Assembly (NCBI GenBank): GCA_026786335.1
Contig: JAJAYG010000200.1
Coordinates: 1-5,691, forward strand
Source of the DNA: Chitinophagales bacterium
GTDB taxonomy: Bacteria; Bacteroidota; Bacteroidia; Chitinophagales; UBA10324
Length of the DNA: 5,691 nt
Direction: 5' to 3'
A model generated the notes under the pieces. It saw only the letters and a list, made by a program, of their open reading frames with translations, was not told where the DNA came from and ran no database searches. Below, in pieces: positions 1-5,691 of the stretch; position 1 is the stretch's first letter; each line of letters starts with the position of its first letter. The translations under genes and the position numbers were made by a program.

Positions 1-256
1 CCAATCGCCTATCCAGATTTTCCAATTTATTTTTTGAAGAAGAATTTTCAGAAGTGAGCGAAAGAATTATTTGCTGCTGCGCTGTTGATTCACCTTCCAA
101 TTTCTGTTTTTGGGAAAGAAGATTGTTTGCCTTTTCGTCGGCAACATTTTTTTGGGAAAGAAGATCACTAAGTCTTGAAGATGATTGATTGCGCAGTAAA
201 AGATATCCAATTCCGAAACCTAAAACAATTCCAATGATGAGGTAAATGATTTCCAT
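1..256 (-). CDS. rmuC: RmuC-like DNA recombination protein, N-terminal fragment (cut by window edge)
   Basis: The frame is open from the ATG at 256 down to the window edge, giving 85 codons and no stop. Residues 3-21 form one hydrophobic, glycine-rich segment (G9, G13, G15, G17), followed by Arg22, which suggests an N-terminal membrane anchor with the rest in the cytoplasm. From about residue 28 the chain is polar and helical with leucines in heptad-like spacing (coiled coil). It includes a 14-residue duplication starting LLSQK at residues 32 and 46. This layout, a short anchor followed directly by a long coiled coil, is typical of RmuC, a nuclease-like protein that limits recombination at inverted repeats. 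The catalytic-like C-terminal domain lies outside the window, so the name rests on the N-terminus only. Another single-pass coiled-coil protein is possible. The start is the first ATG before the anchor, and no Shine-Dalgarno sequence is visible upstream. Confidence 0.6.
   Translation of the reverse strand, partial: MEIIYLIIGIVLGFGIGYLLLRNQSSSRLSDLLSQKNVADEKANNLLSQKQKLEGESTAQQQIILSLTSENSSSKNKLENLDRRL
107..165 (-). repeat. Direct repeat of 17 bp in the coiled-coil coding region
   Basis: The 17 bases at 107-123 are repeated exactly at 149-165 (tttttgggaaagaagat on the plus strand). The offset is 42 bp, that is 14 codons or two coiled-coil heptads. Both copies are in frame and encode LLSQK, so the repeat lengthens or shifts the coiled coil without breaking the frame. 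It looks like an internal in-frame duplication, with the rest of the 42-bp unit already diverged. Confidence 0.8.
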
Positions 257-285
257 AATTTTTATATGAAATATATTTTCGCAAA

Positions 286-293
286 TAAAGGTA
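286..293 (-). promoter_or_regulatory. Possible -7 promoter box for the rmuC-like gene
   Basis: On the minus strand this reads TACCTTTA, seven of eight positions of the Bacteroidota -7 consensus TAnnTTTG, about 30 bases before the ATG at 256. A TTTG follows four bases later (282-285), so the exact register is unclear. No TTG-type -33 element is seen at the usual distance upstream. The call is weak. Confidence 0.25.
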
Positions 294-330
294 GAAGAAA
301 ATTTAGCTTTTCTTAGTGCGCCATAGTGGA

Positions 331-350
331 AATTCGCAATTGGCAATTAA
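331..350. repeat. Heptamer tandem repeat, tract 1 (aattcgc / aattggc / aatt)
   Basis: In the gap between aroE and the rmuC-like gene, two 7-bp units (aattcgc at 331-337, aattggc at 338-344) are followed by a partial third unit (aattaa). The units differ at two inner positions, so this is a degraded short tandem repeat. Similar 7-bp periodicity occurs at 375-388 and 1124-1144. Confidence 0.5.
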
Positions 351-375
351 TGTCACCCTAAGTTTATCGAAGGGC
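351..375. repeat. Degenerate copy of a dispersed CCCTTCGA...AGGGTGACA element
   Basis: Read on the minus strand the core is CCCTTCGATAAACTTAGGG, followed by TGACA. I recognise this as a close relative of a short intergenic element common in many bacterial genomes, including Bacteroidota, whose usual core is CCCTTCGACAAGCTCAGGG. The copy here differs at three core positions, each a transition. The ends CCCT and AGGG are inverted and could pair in a small 4-bp stem, but the stem is too weak to call a terminator. It begins 18 bases past the aroE stop codon, a usual place for such elements. Confidence 0.6.
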
Positions 376-388
376 GAAATCCGAAATT
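375..388. repeat. Heptamer tandem repeat, tract 2 (cgaaatc / cgaaatt)
   Basis: Two 7-bp units, cgaaatc at 375-381 and cgaaatt at 382-388, lie between the aroE stop and the dispersed element, sharing one base with the element. They differ only in the last base. The tract is short, so alone it could be chance. It is listed because two other heptamer tracts lie in the same neighbourhood. Confidence 0.35.
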
Positions 389-392
389 AGTT

Positions 393-1124
393 TTATTCAT
401 TCCAAATCTCCCAACTCCTCTCTGCCTGCAATTCAAGCATCTCCAATCCATTTTTCACGATTGCTCCTTTTTCTTTTCCGTTTTTCAAAAATAAAGTTTC
501 ATCGGGATTATAGATGAGATCGAAAAGCAAATGAGAGCGGGTAATGAAATCATAATTGAGCGGTGGACAATCATCAACATTTGGGAACATACCAAGCGGC
601 GTACAATTGATGATGATTTTGTAGTGGCGTAAAACATCCTCATGCAGATCTTCATAGCGCAATTCTCTTCCATCGGGATTTCGGCTTACAAAATCATATT
701 CAATTCCCATCTTCTTCAATGCATACGCCACCGCTTTAGAACTTCCGCCGGTTCCAAGGATCAATGCAGATGAATGAATTGGTTTTAAAATTTTCATGAT
801 TGATTGCATGAAACCATAAGCATCGGTATTGTAGCCAATTGTTTTTCCGCCAATGATCTTAATGGTGTTTACAGCTCCTACTTCTTTGGCAACATCTTCA
901 ATTTTATCAAGAAAAGGAATCACCAATTCTTTGTGCGGTATGGTAACATTTAAACCTGCAAGCTCAGGGTTTTCCATAATTACAGAAGGAAACAGATCGA
1001 TGTTTTCTATAGGGAAATTCTCATAAACACACTCAACAATATTTTCCTTTAAAAATTTTTGGGCAAAATAATTTTGTGAGAATGAATGCGTGAGCGGAAA
1101 ACCTATGAGGCCAAACAATTTCAT
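393..1124 (-). CDS. aroE: Shikimate dehydrogenase (NADP+)
   Basis: A complete 243-residue cytoplasmic enzyme that reduces 3-dehydroshikimate to shikimate with NADPH, in the pathway to chorismate and aromatic amino acids. Shikimate-binding and catalytic motifs are all present: HSFSQ at 13-17 (the family's SxS site), NVTIPHKE at 59-66 with the catalytic lysine K65, N86, and NTDAYGF at 99-105 with the catalytic aspartate D101. The Rossmann half shows the glycine-rich loop GTGGSSKA at 124-131, SRN at 147-149 where the NADP phosphate is usually bound, INCTPLGM at 172-179, and NGLEMLELQA at 225-234 near the C-terminus. It is shorter than E. coli AroE (about 270 residues) but lacks no motif. The start codon at 1124 lies directly before the conserved GLIGFPLTHS strand, so it is secure. 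The gene follows the phosphosulfolactate synthase by 85 bp and has its own candidate promoter. Confidence 0.96.
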   Translation of the reverse strand: MKLFGLIGFPLTHSFSQNYFAQKFLKENIVECVYENFPIENIDLFPSVIMENPELAGLNVTIPHKELVIPFLDKIEDVAKEVGAVNTIKIIGGKTIGYNTDAYGFMQSIMKILKPIHSSALILGTGGSSKAVAYALKKMGIEYDFVSRNPDGRELRYEDLHEDVLRHYKIIINCTPLGMFPNVDDCPPLNYDFITRSHLLFDLIYNPDETLFLKNGKEKGAIVKNGLEMLELQAERSWEIWNE

Positions 1125-1144
1125 TTGGATTTTGGATTGTGGAT
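1124..1144. repeat. Heptamer tandem repeat, tract 3, in the aroE leader
   Basis: Three consecutive 7-bp units on the plus strand: tttggat (1124-1130), tttggat (1131-1137) and tgtggat (1138-1144). The first two are identical and the third differs at one base. The tract begins on the first base of the aroE start codon and ends two bases short of the promoter box at 1147-1154. It therefore fills almost the whole distance between box and start codon. Confidence 0.65.
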
Positions 1145-1146
1145 TT

Positions 1147-1154
1147 CAAATTTA
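1147..1154 (-). promoter_or_regulatory. Candidate -7 box of an aroE promoter
   Basis: On the minus strand this is TAAATTTG, an exact match to the Bacteroidota primary sigma factor -7 consensus TAnnTTTG, 22 bases before the aroE ATG. A TTTTTG that could serve as the -33 element lies at 1180-1185. The gap between the two is 25 bases, a little longer than the usual 17-23. If used, the transcript would start near 1140 and have a leader of roughly 15 bases made of heptamer repeats. AT-rich sequence raises the chance of a random match. Confidence 0.45.
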
Positions 1155-1209
1155 CTAAAAGCTAAATAAAATTCTCACTCAAAAATTTAAACCCACAAGG
1201 CGTTCAATC

Positions 1210-1983
1210 TTAAACAACCTTCTCTTTTTCCAAAAACCATTTCATTGTGTCGCCCCTTAATCCAACTCTTAAAGTTTCGAGAGGGATTACTTCGTTCACG
1301 GGAATGTTGCCAAGGTTAACATCGGTTCCCAAAAGTTTAATAAAGAATACCTGCTGTGCTTTGTTAGGTGCCTCCCATAAAATTTTCTCCGATGGAATTT
1401 GGGTTAAAATTTCTTCCACCAATCCTTCACGCACTTCACCGGTGCCGCGGTAGATTCCCACATTACCACCTTCACGAGCTTCGGCAATTACTTTCCATGC
1501 ACCGGCATCCAATTCTTCATTCATCAATTTAATCCACTTGTAAGGCGGAATAATTTTTTCGGCATCTTTCGATCCCACTTCACTCAATACGGTTCTTGAT
1601 TTTGCAAGCATGGAAATAATTCCGCACTTTTCATCGTGAGGAATATCCAAAGTACCATCTGAAACTTCGCAATGATTAATGCCATATTCATCCATTAATC
1701 TTTGATATTCATCAAGCGCTTTGTGAGCATAAAACCACTCGAGCAAACTGCCACCGAAATAAACAGGCATTTTGTATTTTTTGTAAACAGCAATCTTCTC
1801 TTTCAAGTGTGGCGTAACTGCCGAAGTGCCAAAACCAAGTTTAACAATGTCAACATACGGTTCGTTTGCCGAAAGAAAATTCTCAACTTCCTGCACACTG
1901 ATTCCTTTATCCATAACCATGGTAACACCTGCACTACGTGGCTTTGCCGAACGTGCAGGCAAGCGATCTGTAACAAATTTCAT
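1210..1983 (-). CDS. comA: Phosphosulfolactate synthase (ComA family)
   Basis: A complete 257-residue TIM-barrel enzyme. In the characterised family it adds sulfite to phosphoenolpyruvate to give (2R)-3-phosphosulfolactate with Mg2+, the first step of coenzyme M synthesis in methanogens. Family motifs occur in order: MDKG (24-27), KLGFGTSAV (48-56), YFGGSLLE (75-82), EVSDG (106-110), LSEVGSK (133-139), EAREGGN (168-174), EAPNKAQQ (204-211), VNLGNI (222-227) and ETLRVGLRGDT (236-246). Length matches the family. An upstream in-frame ATG at 2031 would add 16 residues but would overlap the TPR gene by 41 bp and has no family counterpart, so the ATG at 1983 is preferred. That ATG lies seven bases after the TPR stop, which implies co-transcription. 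Bacteroidota do not make coenzyme M as far as known, so the product probably feeds another sulfonate, such as sulfolactate or the cysteate of sulfonolipids (inference). This gene is unrelated to the Bacillus competence regulator comA. Confidence 0.93.
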   Translation of the reverse strand: MKFVTDRLPARSAKPRSAGVTMVMDKGISVQEVENFLSANEPYVDIVKLGFGTSAVTPHLKEKIAVYKKYKMPVYFGGSLLEWFYAHKALDEYQRLMDEYGINHCEVSDGTLDIPHDEKCGIISMLAKSRTVLSEVGSKDAEKIIPPYKWIKLMNEELDAGAWKVIAEAREGGNVGIYRGTGEVREGLVEEILTQIPSEKILWEAPNKAQQVFFIKLLGTDVNLGNIPVNEVIPLETLRVGLRGDTMKWFLEKEKVV

Positions 1984-1990
1984 CTGTTGT

Positions 1991-3406
1991 TTATTTGTAT
2001 TGTTCAATAATGAAAGCAATCGAAGGATCACTTTTTAATTCGGGTGCAAATCTAAATAGCAACTTGTGTTTTGCGTAATGATTGCTTAAACCATCTTCGA
2101 GCCAGGCAATGGCTTCTTTTCTTTTACCAAATTTAAAATAGCAGATTGAGCGCAGGTAAGCATAGGATCCTACTGTTCCTTTTTCAAAGGCCGCAAAATC
2201 AATCAGGTTCAATGCATCTTCTGTGCAACCAAGGTCAATGAGAAAGCCGGCTAATTTTTCATAGTCGGTTTTGGTTTTCAATTTGGCATTGAGGGCCATC
2301 ACCGATTGGCAGGTAAAAATGAATGGTTCAATTTCACCAAGATTGTAAAACGAATTTGCCATTGCCATTAAGTAAGTGGCGCTGTCGGGTAAAATGCGCA
2401 ATGCTTTCTTATAAAAGTGAATCGCATTCTCCCAAAGTTTTTCTCTTTTAAATGTTTCGCCGATTCTAAAGTAGGCCTCGGAATATTTTGGATCAATGGT
2501 GATGGCTTTGCGATAGTAAGATCTTGCTTTGTTATAGTCTTTCAATTTCTCGAGGCAATAACCTACTGAGAAAAATAATTCTTCGTAGGGTTTTGAAAAC
2601 TCAATTGCACGCTGAAACTGCTCTATGGCTTTATGATATTGCTTCAGTTGAAAATATGCATCGCCGCAATCGCGGTAAGCCAAATCACAACTTTCATTGA
2701 TGGCGGTAACAAATTCATAACTCTCAATTGCTTTCTCATACAAATCAAGGTTGTAAAAAGCATTGCCGAGATTGTGCCATGCGAGATATGAGTACGGGTT
2801 TTTATCAAGTATCTCCTGATGAAGCGAAATACTTTCTTCATACTTATCGGCCAGTTCAACACTGTACCACATTCTGCTTAAAGCTTCTTCATTATCGTGA
2901 ATGATATCCAAAACTTTCTTTAGCGAATCGAAAACGTTTTCATATTCATCACAGTCTTCATAAACATCGGCAAGTTCGAGCAGCAATTCTTCCTTATCAA
3001 TTGGGTCGTTGAATTTTTCAATTCCTTCTTCCAATATTTTTATGGCTTGTTCATATTGTCTTTTACCGGCATATACATCTGAACGCAAAACATAGATGGT
3101 TGAATCAAAGGGATCCATCGTCTCGGCTTTGTCAAGTAATTCGAGCACCGCATTGAACTTGCGGTAATAAATAAGAAGGCTTGCTTTTCTAATTAAAAAG
3201 AAAGAAGAATAGGGATGTTGTTCTATTGCATGATCTAAAGCCCTGATGGCTTTTTTCCATTGCTCATGTTGCTCGTAATAACTTACAATGTGCTCAAAAA
3301 TATTTACATCGAAGAACTGAGATTGGTGATTGGTCACCATTTCTTCATACTGCGCTACCGAAGCACGCACATCTACATTCTCCTCTTCAAATTCATTTTC
3401 TTCCAT
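1991..3406 (-). CDS. Tetratricopeptide repeat protein
   Basis: A complete 471-residue protein built almost entirely of TPR helix pairs, about eleven to twelve units of 34 residues from residue 34 to about 446. The clearest are 206-239 (AWHNLGNAFYNLDLYEKAIE), 240-273 (AYRDCGDAYFQLKQYHKAIE), 274-307 and 308-341 (AYFRIGETFKREKLWENAI), with the usual W/L-G-Y-A-P signature. Residues 1-13 are strongly acidic (seven Asp/Glu). The C-terminal tail (447-471) is not TPR-like. There is no signal peptide or membrane segment, so the protein is probably a cytoplasmic protein-protein scaffold. The partner cannot be told from the sequence. It is the first gene of the minus-strand run and ends seven bases before the phosphosulfolactate synthase start. 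The start at 3406 is the first ATG of the frame. TPR function is not predictable from family alone, so no symbol is given. Confidence 0.93.
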   Translation of the reverse strand: MEENEFEEENVDVRASVAQYEEMVTNHQSQFFDVNIFEHIVSYYEQHEQWKKAIRALDHAIEQHPYSSFFLIRKASLLIYYRKFNAVLELLDKAETMDPFDSTIYVLRSDVYAGKRQYEQAIKILEEGIEKFNDPIDKEELLLELADVYEDCDEYENVFDSLKKVLDIIHDNEEALSRMWYSVELADKYEESISLHQEILDKNPYSYLAWHNLGNAFYNLDLYEKAIESYEFVTAINESCDLAYRDCGDAYFQLKQYHKAIEQFQRAIEFSKPYEELFFSVGYCLEKLKDYNKARSYYRKAITIDPKYSEAYFRIGETFKREKLWENAIHFYKKALRILPDSATYLMAMANSFYNLGEIEPFIFTCQSVMALNAKLKTKTDYEKLAGFLIDLGCTEDALNLIDFAAFEKGTVGSYAYLRSICYFKFGKRKEAIAWLEDGLSNHYAKHKLLFRFAPELKSDPSIAFIIEQYK

Positions 3407-3576
3407 CTCTCAATTATTATCCCTGCAATTTAACTACAGAAGCGAATTTACAAAAAATGAAATACGCTTTTTTTTTCTTTTCAACATTTGACAACTCAGC
3501 AAATTAAAGTCTTCCTGATTTAATAAATGTGGTTAGAACTTAAAATTGAATTTCTTTGTGCCGCAAACTTTATTTT
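3407..3576. other. Divergent intergenic region between the TPR gene and the M1 peptidase gene
   Basis: This 170-bp AT-rich gap separates two genes read in opposite directions, so it should hold both promoters. It contains a run of nine T at 3468-3476 within a longer pyrimidine tract, which is an A tract on the TPR side and may act as an upstream element or bend. No clear inverted repeat, operator, riboswitch or small gene was seen. Neither start codon is preceded by a well-placed Shine-Dalgarno sequence. Confidence 0.6.
3443..3450 (-). promoter_or_regulatory. Possible -7 box for the TPR-comA operon
   Basis: On the minus strand this reads TAAATTCG, seven of eight positions of the TAnnTTTG consensus, 36 bases before the TPR start codon. 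The only TTG upstream is about 31 bases away, too far for a standard -33 element, although the A tract in between may compensate. Weak call. Confidence 0.25.
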
Positions 3577-5691
3577 ATGAAGGAAATATTTTTTTTCTGC
3601 CTCCTTTTATTTTCAATGCCGGTGTTTGCTCAGGAAAAAAAATACTGGCAACAGGAAGTTGATTACACCATAAGAGTAAAATTAGATGATGTAAATAATT
3701 TTTTAAGAGGAAACATTGAAATCGAATACACCAACAACTCGCCTGATACCTTGCATTATATCATGATGCATTTGTGGGCAAATGCTTACAAGAATAATTA
3801 CACAGCATTCGCAAAACAAAAGCTGCAAAACGGCAGCACTGATTTTTATTATTCCGGCGAAAATGATCGCGGATTCATTGACAGTTTGAATTTTGTTGTA
3901 ATGGGATTAAAGGCCACTACTGAAATTGATTCAGCGAATATTGACATTGCAAAAATCAATTTGCCCATTCCGCTTTACCCGGATAAAAAAATTGTGATCA
4001 CTACGCCATTCAGAATTAAGATTCCGAAAACTTTTTCGCGCATGGGGCACATTGGTCAACAATACCAGATCTCGCAATGGTATCCTAAACCGGCAGTGTA
4101 TGATCGCTATGGATGGCATGCCATGCCTTACTTAGATCAGGGAGAATTCTATAGTGAGTTCGGGAAGTTTGATGTGGAGATTACGCTGCCAAAAAATTAT
4201 GTGGTTGCTGCAACAGGAGTTTTACAAAATAAAATTGAAGAAGAGTGGCTGAATAAAAAATCACAGGCAACAATTGATAAACTGAGTTCACCAATTTATG
4301 TAAATAAATCTGAGCGTGATTCTTTTCCTCCTTCATTACCCGAAACAAAAACATTGCATTACCTCGCCGAGCAAGTGCATGACTTCGCCTGGTTTGCCGA
4401 TAAGAAATATAATGTGGTGAAAGGAAGTGTTGAACTTCCTTACTCAAAGAAAGAAGTTACAACATGGGTGATGTTTACTGATGATCAGGCGAATGTTTGG
4501 CGCAATGCAATCCATTATGTTGACTCTTCGATTTACTATTATTCAAAATGGGTTGGTGAATATCCTTACCCACAGGCAACAGCAGTTTATGGCGCGCTTG
4601 AAGCAGGAGGTGGTATGGAATATCCCATGATCACAGTGATCAGCGGCAGCAGCCGAACAAAAGATTTAGAAGGTGTGATTGCGCATGAAGTAGGTCACAA
4701 TTGGTTTTACGGAATTCTTGCGTTCAATGAGCGCGAGCATCCCTGGATGGATGAAGGCATCAATTCGTTTTATGAGAATCGCTATGTAGAAACACGATAT
4801 CCCGATGAAGGATTTTTCGCGGATATCATTCCTTCCATTGTAAAAACATTGGAGTTGGATTATCCGCATCACTATGGAAATTATCTCTTTTATAGCTTTT
4901 GTGCTGCGCCTCACAATGATCAGCCGATGGATATTAATGCAAATCAATTCACCACAACAAACTATGGCAGTATTGTTTATGCAAAAACACCGGAGATTTT
5001 TCTTTACCTGCAAAATTTTTTGGGAAAGGAAATTTATGACAGCATCATGCATGAATTTTTTGAAGAATGGAAATTCAAACATCCGTATCCTGAAGACATA
5101 AAAACTTTCTTTGAAATGAAAACCAAGAAGGAACTTGATTGGTTTTTCAATCAGTTAATTGAAACTACTGATCATTTGGATTACAAGTTGAAGAAGGAAG
5201 ATGTGAGTTTACAAATAGGAAACTCAACCTACGATCAATTGATTGTAAAAAATAATGGCGAAGTAAAAGGCCCTTATTCTATTGCAGCATTCAAAGACAA
5301 AAACAAAGTGCGCGAAATTTGGTATGGCGGATTCAATGGCAAAATGAAGGTAACATTTCCGGATGGCGATTATGATTATTTTAAAATCGATCCTGATTAC
5401 AGTTTGCCTGAAATAAACCGCAAGAATAATTTTTTAAAAACAAGAGGCGTATTAAAAACAATGGAGCCAATAAGATTTCAGTGGTTGGCAAGCATTGACA
5501 ATCCCAATCGCACACAATTATTTTTTACACCACTCGCAGGTTGGAATTATTACGACGGCCTTACTCCAGGCATTGCTTTGTACAACTCGGTGATTGTTCC
5601 GCACAAAATAAATTTCATCCTTCTTCCTCAAATTGGTTTGCACAGTGGGAAATTTGTTGGATTGGGTGCAGTGAATGTTCCGTTCTATTTA
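3577..5691 (+). CDS. Secreted M1-family zinc metallopeptidase with probable C-terminal beta-barrel (3' end cut by window)
   Basis: The frame is open for 705 codons from the ATG at 3577 to the window end with no stop, so the gene is 3'-partial. Residues 1-18 are a signal peptide (MKEIFFF..., hydrophobic core, VFA before Q19). The N-terminal beta domain covers about 25-215 (QWYPKPAVYD at 167-176). The catalytic domain has the exopeptidase motif as GGGMEYP (344-350), the zinc site HEVGH (370-374) and the third ligand E393 in WMDEG, giving exactly HExxH-x18-E. Y468 in VYAK is the likely transition-state tyrosine. All catalytic residues are present, so it should be an active aminopeptidase-like enzyme outside the inner membrane. 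A beta-rich linker follows. From about 630 the sequence changes to alternating polar/hydrophobic strands rich in Gly, Tyr and Asn (GWNYYDGLTPGIALYN at 655-670), like the start of an outer-membrane barrel. The gene is divergent from the TPR-comA operon. The start is supported by the signal peptide. Confidence 0.9.
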   Translation, partial: MKEIFFFCLLLFSMPVFAQEKKYWQQEVDYTIRVKLDDVNNFLRGNIEIEYTNNSPDTLHYIMMHLWANAYKNNYTAFAKQKLQNGSTDFYYSGENDRGFIDSLNFVVMGLKATTEIDSANIDIAKINLPIPLYPDKKIVITTPFRIKIPKTFSRMGHIGQQYQISQWYPKPAVYDRYGWHAMPYLDQGEFYSEFGKFDVEITLPKNYVVAATGVLQNKIEEEWLNKKSQATIDKLSSPIYVNKSERDSFPPSLPETKTLHYLAEQVHDFAWFADKKYNVVKGSVELPYSKKEVTTWVMFTDDQANVWRNAIHYVDSSIYYYSKWVGEYPYPQATAVYGALEAGGGMEYPMITVISGSSRTKDLEGVIAHEVGHNWFYGILAFNEREHPWMDEGINSFYENRYVETRYPDEGFFADIIPSIVKTLELDYPHHYGNYLFYSFCAAPHNDQPMDINANQFTTTNYGSIVYAKTPEIFLYLQNFLGKEIYDSIMHEFFEEWKFKHPYPEDIKTFFEMKTKKELDWFFNQLIETTDHLDYKLKKEDVSLQIGNSTYDQLIVKNNGEVKGPYSIAAFKDKNKVREIWYGGFNGKMKVTFPDGDYDYFKIDPDYSLPEINRKNNFLKTRGVLKTMEPIRFQWLASIDNPNRTQLFFTPLAGWNYYDGLTPGIALYNSVIVPHKINFILLPQIGLHSGKFVGLGAVNVPFYL

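Noticed and set aside
354..374. Rho-independent terminator for aroE
   Set aside because: The CCCT/AGGG arms pair for only four bases and no T run follows on the minus strand, so a dispersed repeat explains it better.
1155..1209. Terminator after the phosphosulfolactate synthase
   Set aside because: Only A/T runs are seen, with no GC-rich stem, so read-through into aroE remains possible.
1247..1453. Plus-strand frame of 68 codons
   Set aside because: It is antisense to the conserved C-terminal motifs of the phosphosulfolactate synthase and has no signature of its own.
1702..2038. Two overlapping plus-strand frames (102 and 70 codons)
   Set aside because: They are antisense to the phosphosulfolactate synthase, which has strong family motifs throughout. 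The translations look like reverse-complement shadows.
3551..3558. Promoter -7 box for the M1 peptidase (TTTCTTTG)
   Set aside because: It has a mismatch at the important second position of TAnnTTTG and no TTG element at the right distance upstream.
4181..4447. Minus-strand open frame of 88 codons
   Set aside because: It is antisense to the M1 peptidase, with low-complexity translation and no family signature. Same reasoning for the shorter frame at 3931-4119.
4666..5082. Minus-strand open frame of 138 codons
   Set aside because: It lies wholly antisense to the M1 catalytic domain, whose zinc-site motif falls in the same stretch. Its translation is Ile/Cys/Phe-rich with no recognisable domain, and it has no promoter or neighbour in its direction.
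1..5691. A novel defence, mobile or CRISPR-type system
   Set aside because: All genes have housekeeping-type identities, there is no spacer array, transposase, integrase, tRNA or att-like repeat, and the base composition looks even along the window.

Overview
The window looks like chromosomal DNA from a member of the Bacteroidota, probably a flavobacterial, chitinophagal or related lineage. The signs are AT-rich DNA, start codons without a clear Shine-Dalgarno sequence, a TAnnTTTG-type -7 promoter box, a Bacteroidota-type M1 peptidase that appears to run into an outer-membrane barrel, and a ComA-type phosphosulfolactate synthase next to a TPR gene. I cannot name the species.

Layout: four genes lie on the minus strand and one on the plus strand. 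Reading down the minus strand from the divergent intergenic region (3407-3576), there is a 471-residue TPR protein (1991-3406). Seven bases later comes phosphosulfolactate synthase (1210-1983), probably co-transcribed with it. An 85-bp gap holding a good promoter box and a 3 x 7-bp tandem repeat precedes shikimate dehydrogenase aroE (393-1124). After a 136-bp gap with repeats comes the N-terminal 85 codons of an RmuC-like membrane-anchored coiled-coil protein (1-256, cut by the window edge). On the plus strand, 3577-5691 is one open frame of 705 codons with no stop: a secreted M1-family zinc metallopeptidase whose last ~60 visible residues look like the start of a beta-barrel domain.

How the genes work together: aroE belongs to chorismate/aromatic amino acid synthesis, and the synthase makes phosphosulfolactate from phosphoenolpyruvate and sulfite. 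No shared pathway links the minus-strand genes, apart from both enzymes lying in phosphoenolpyruvate-related metabolism, so the cluster looks like housekeeping genes. I found no RNA genes, CRISPR arrays, insertion sequences or defence system. The points most worth a second look are the small intergenic repeats flanking aroE (heptamer tandems and a degenerate CCCTTCGA...AGGGTGACA element), the sulfonate-forming enzyme outside methanogens, and the peptidase-barrel fusion. No gap between genes exceeds 170 bp.
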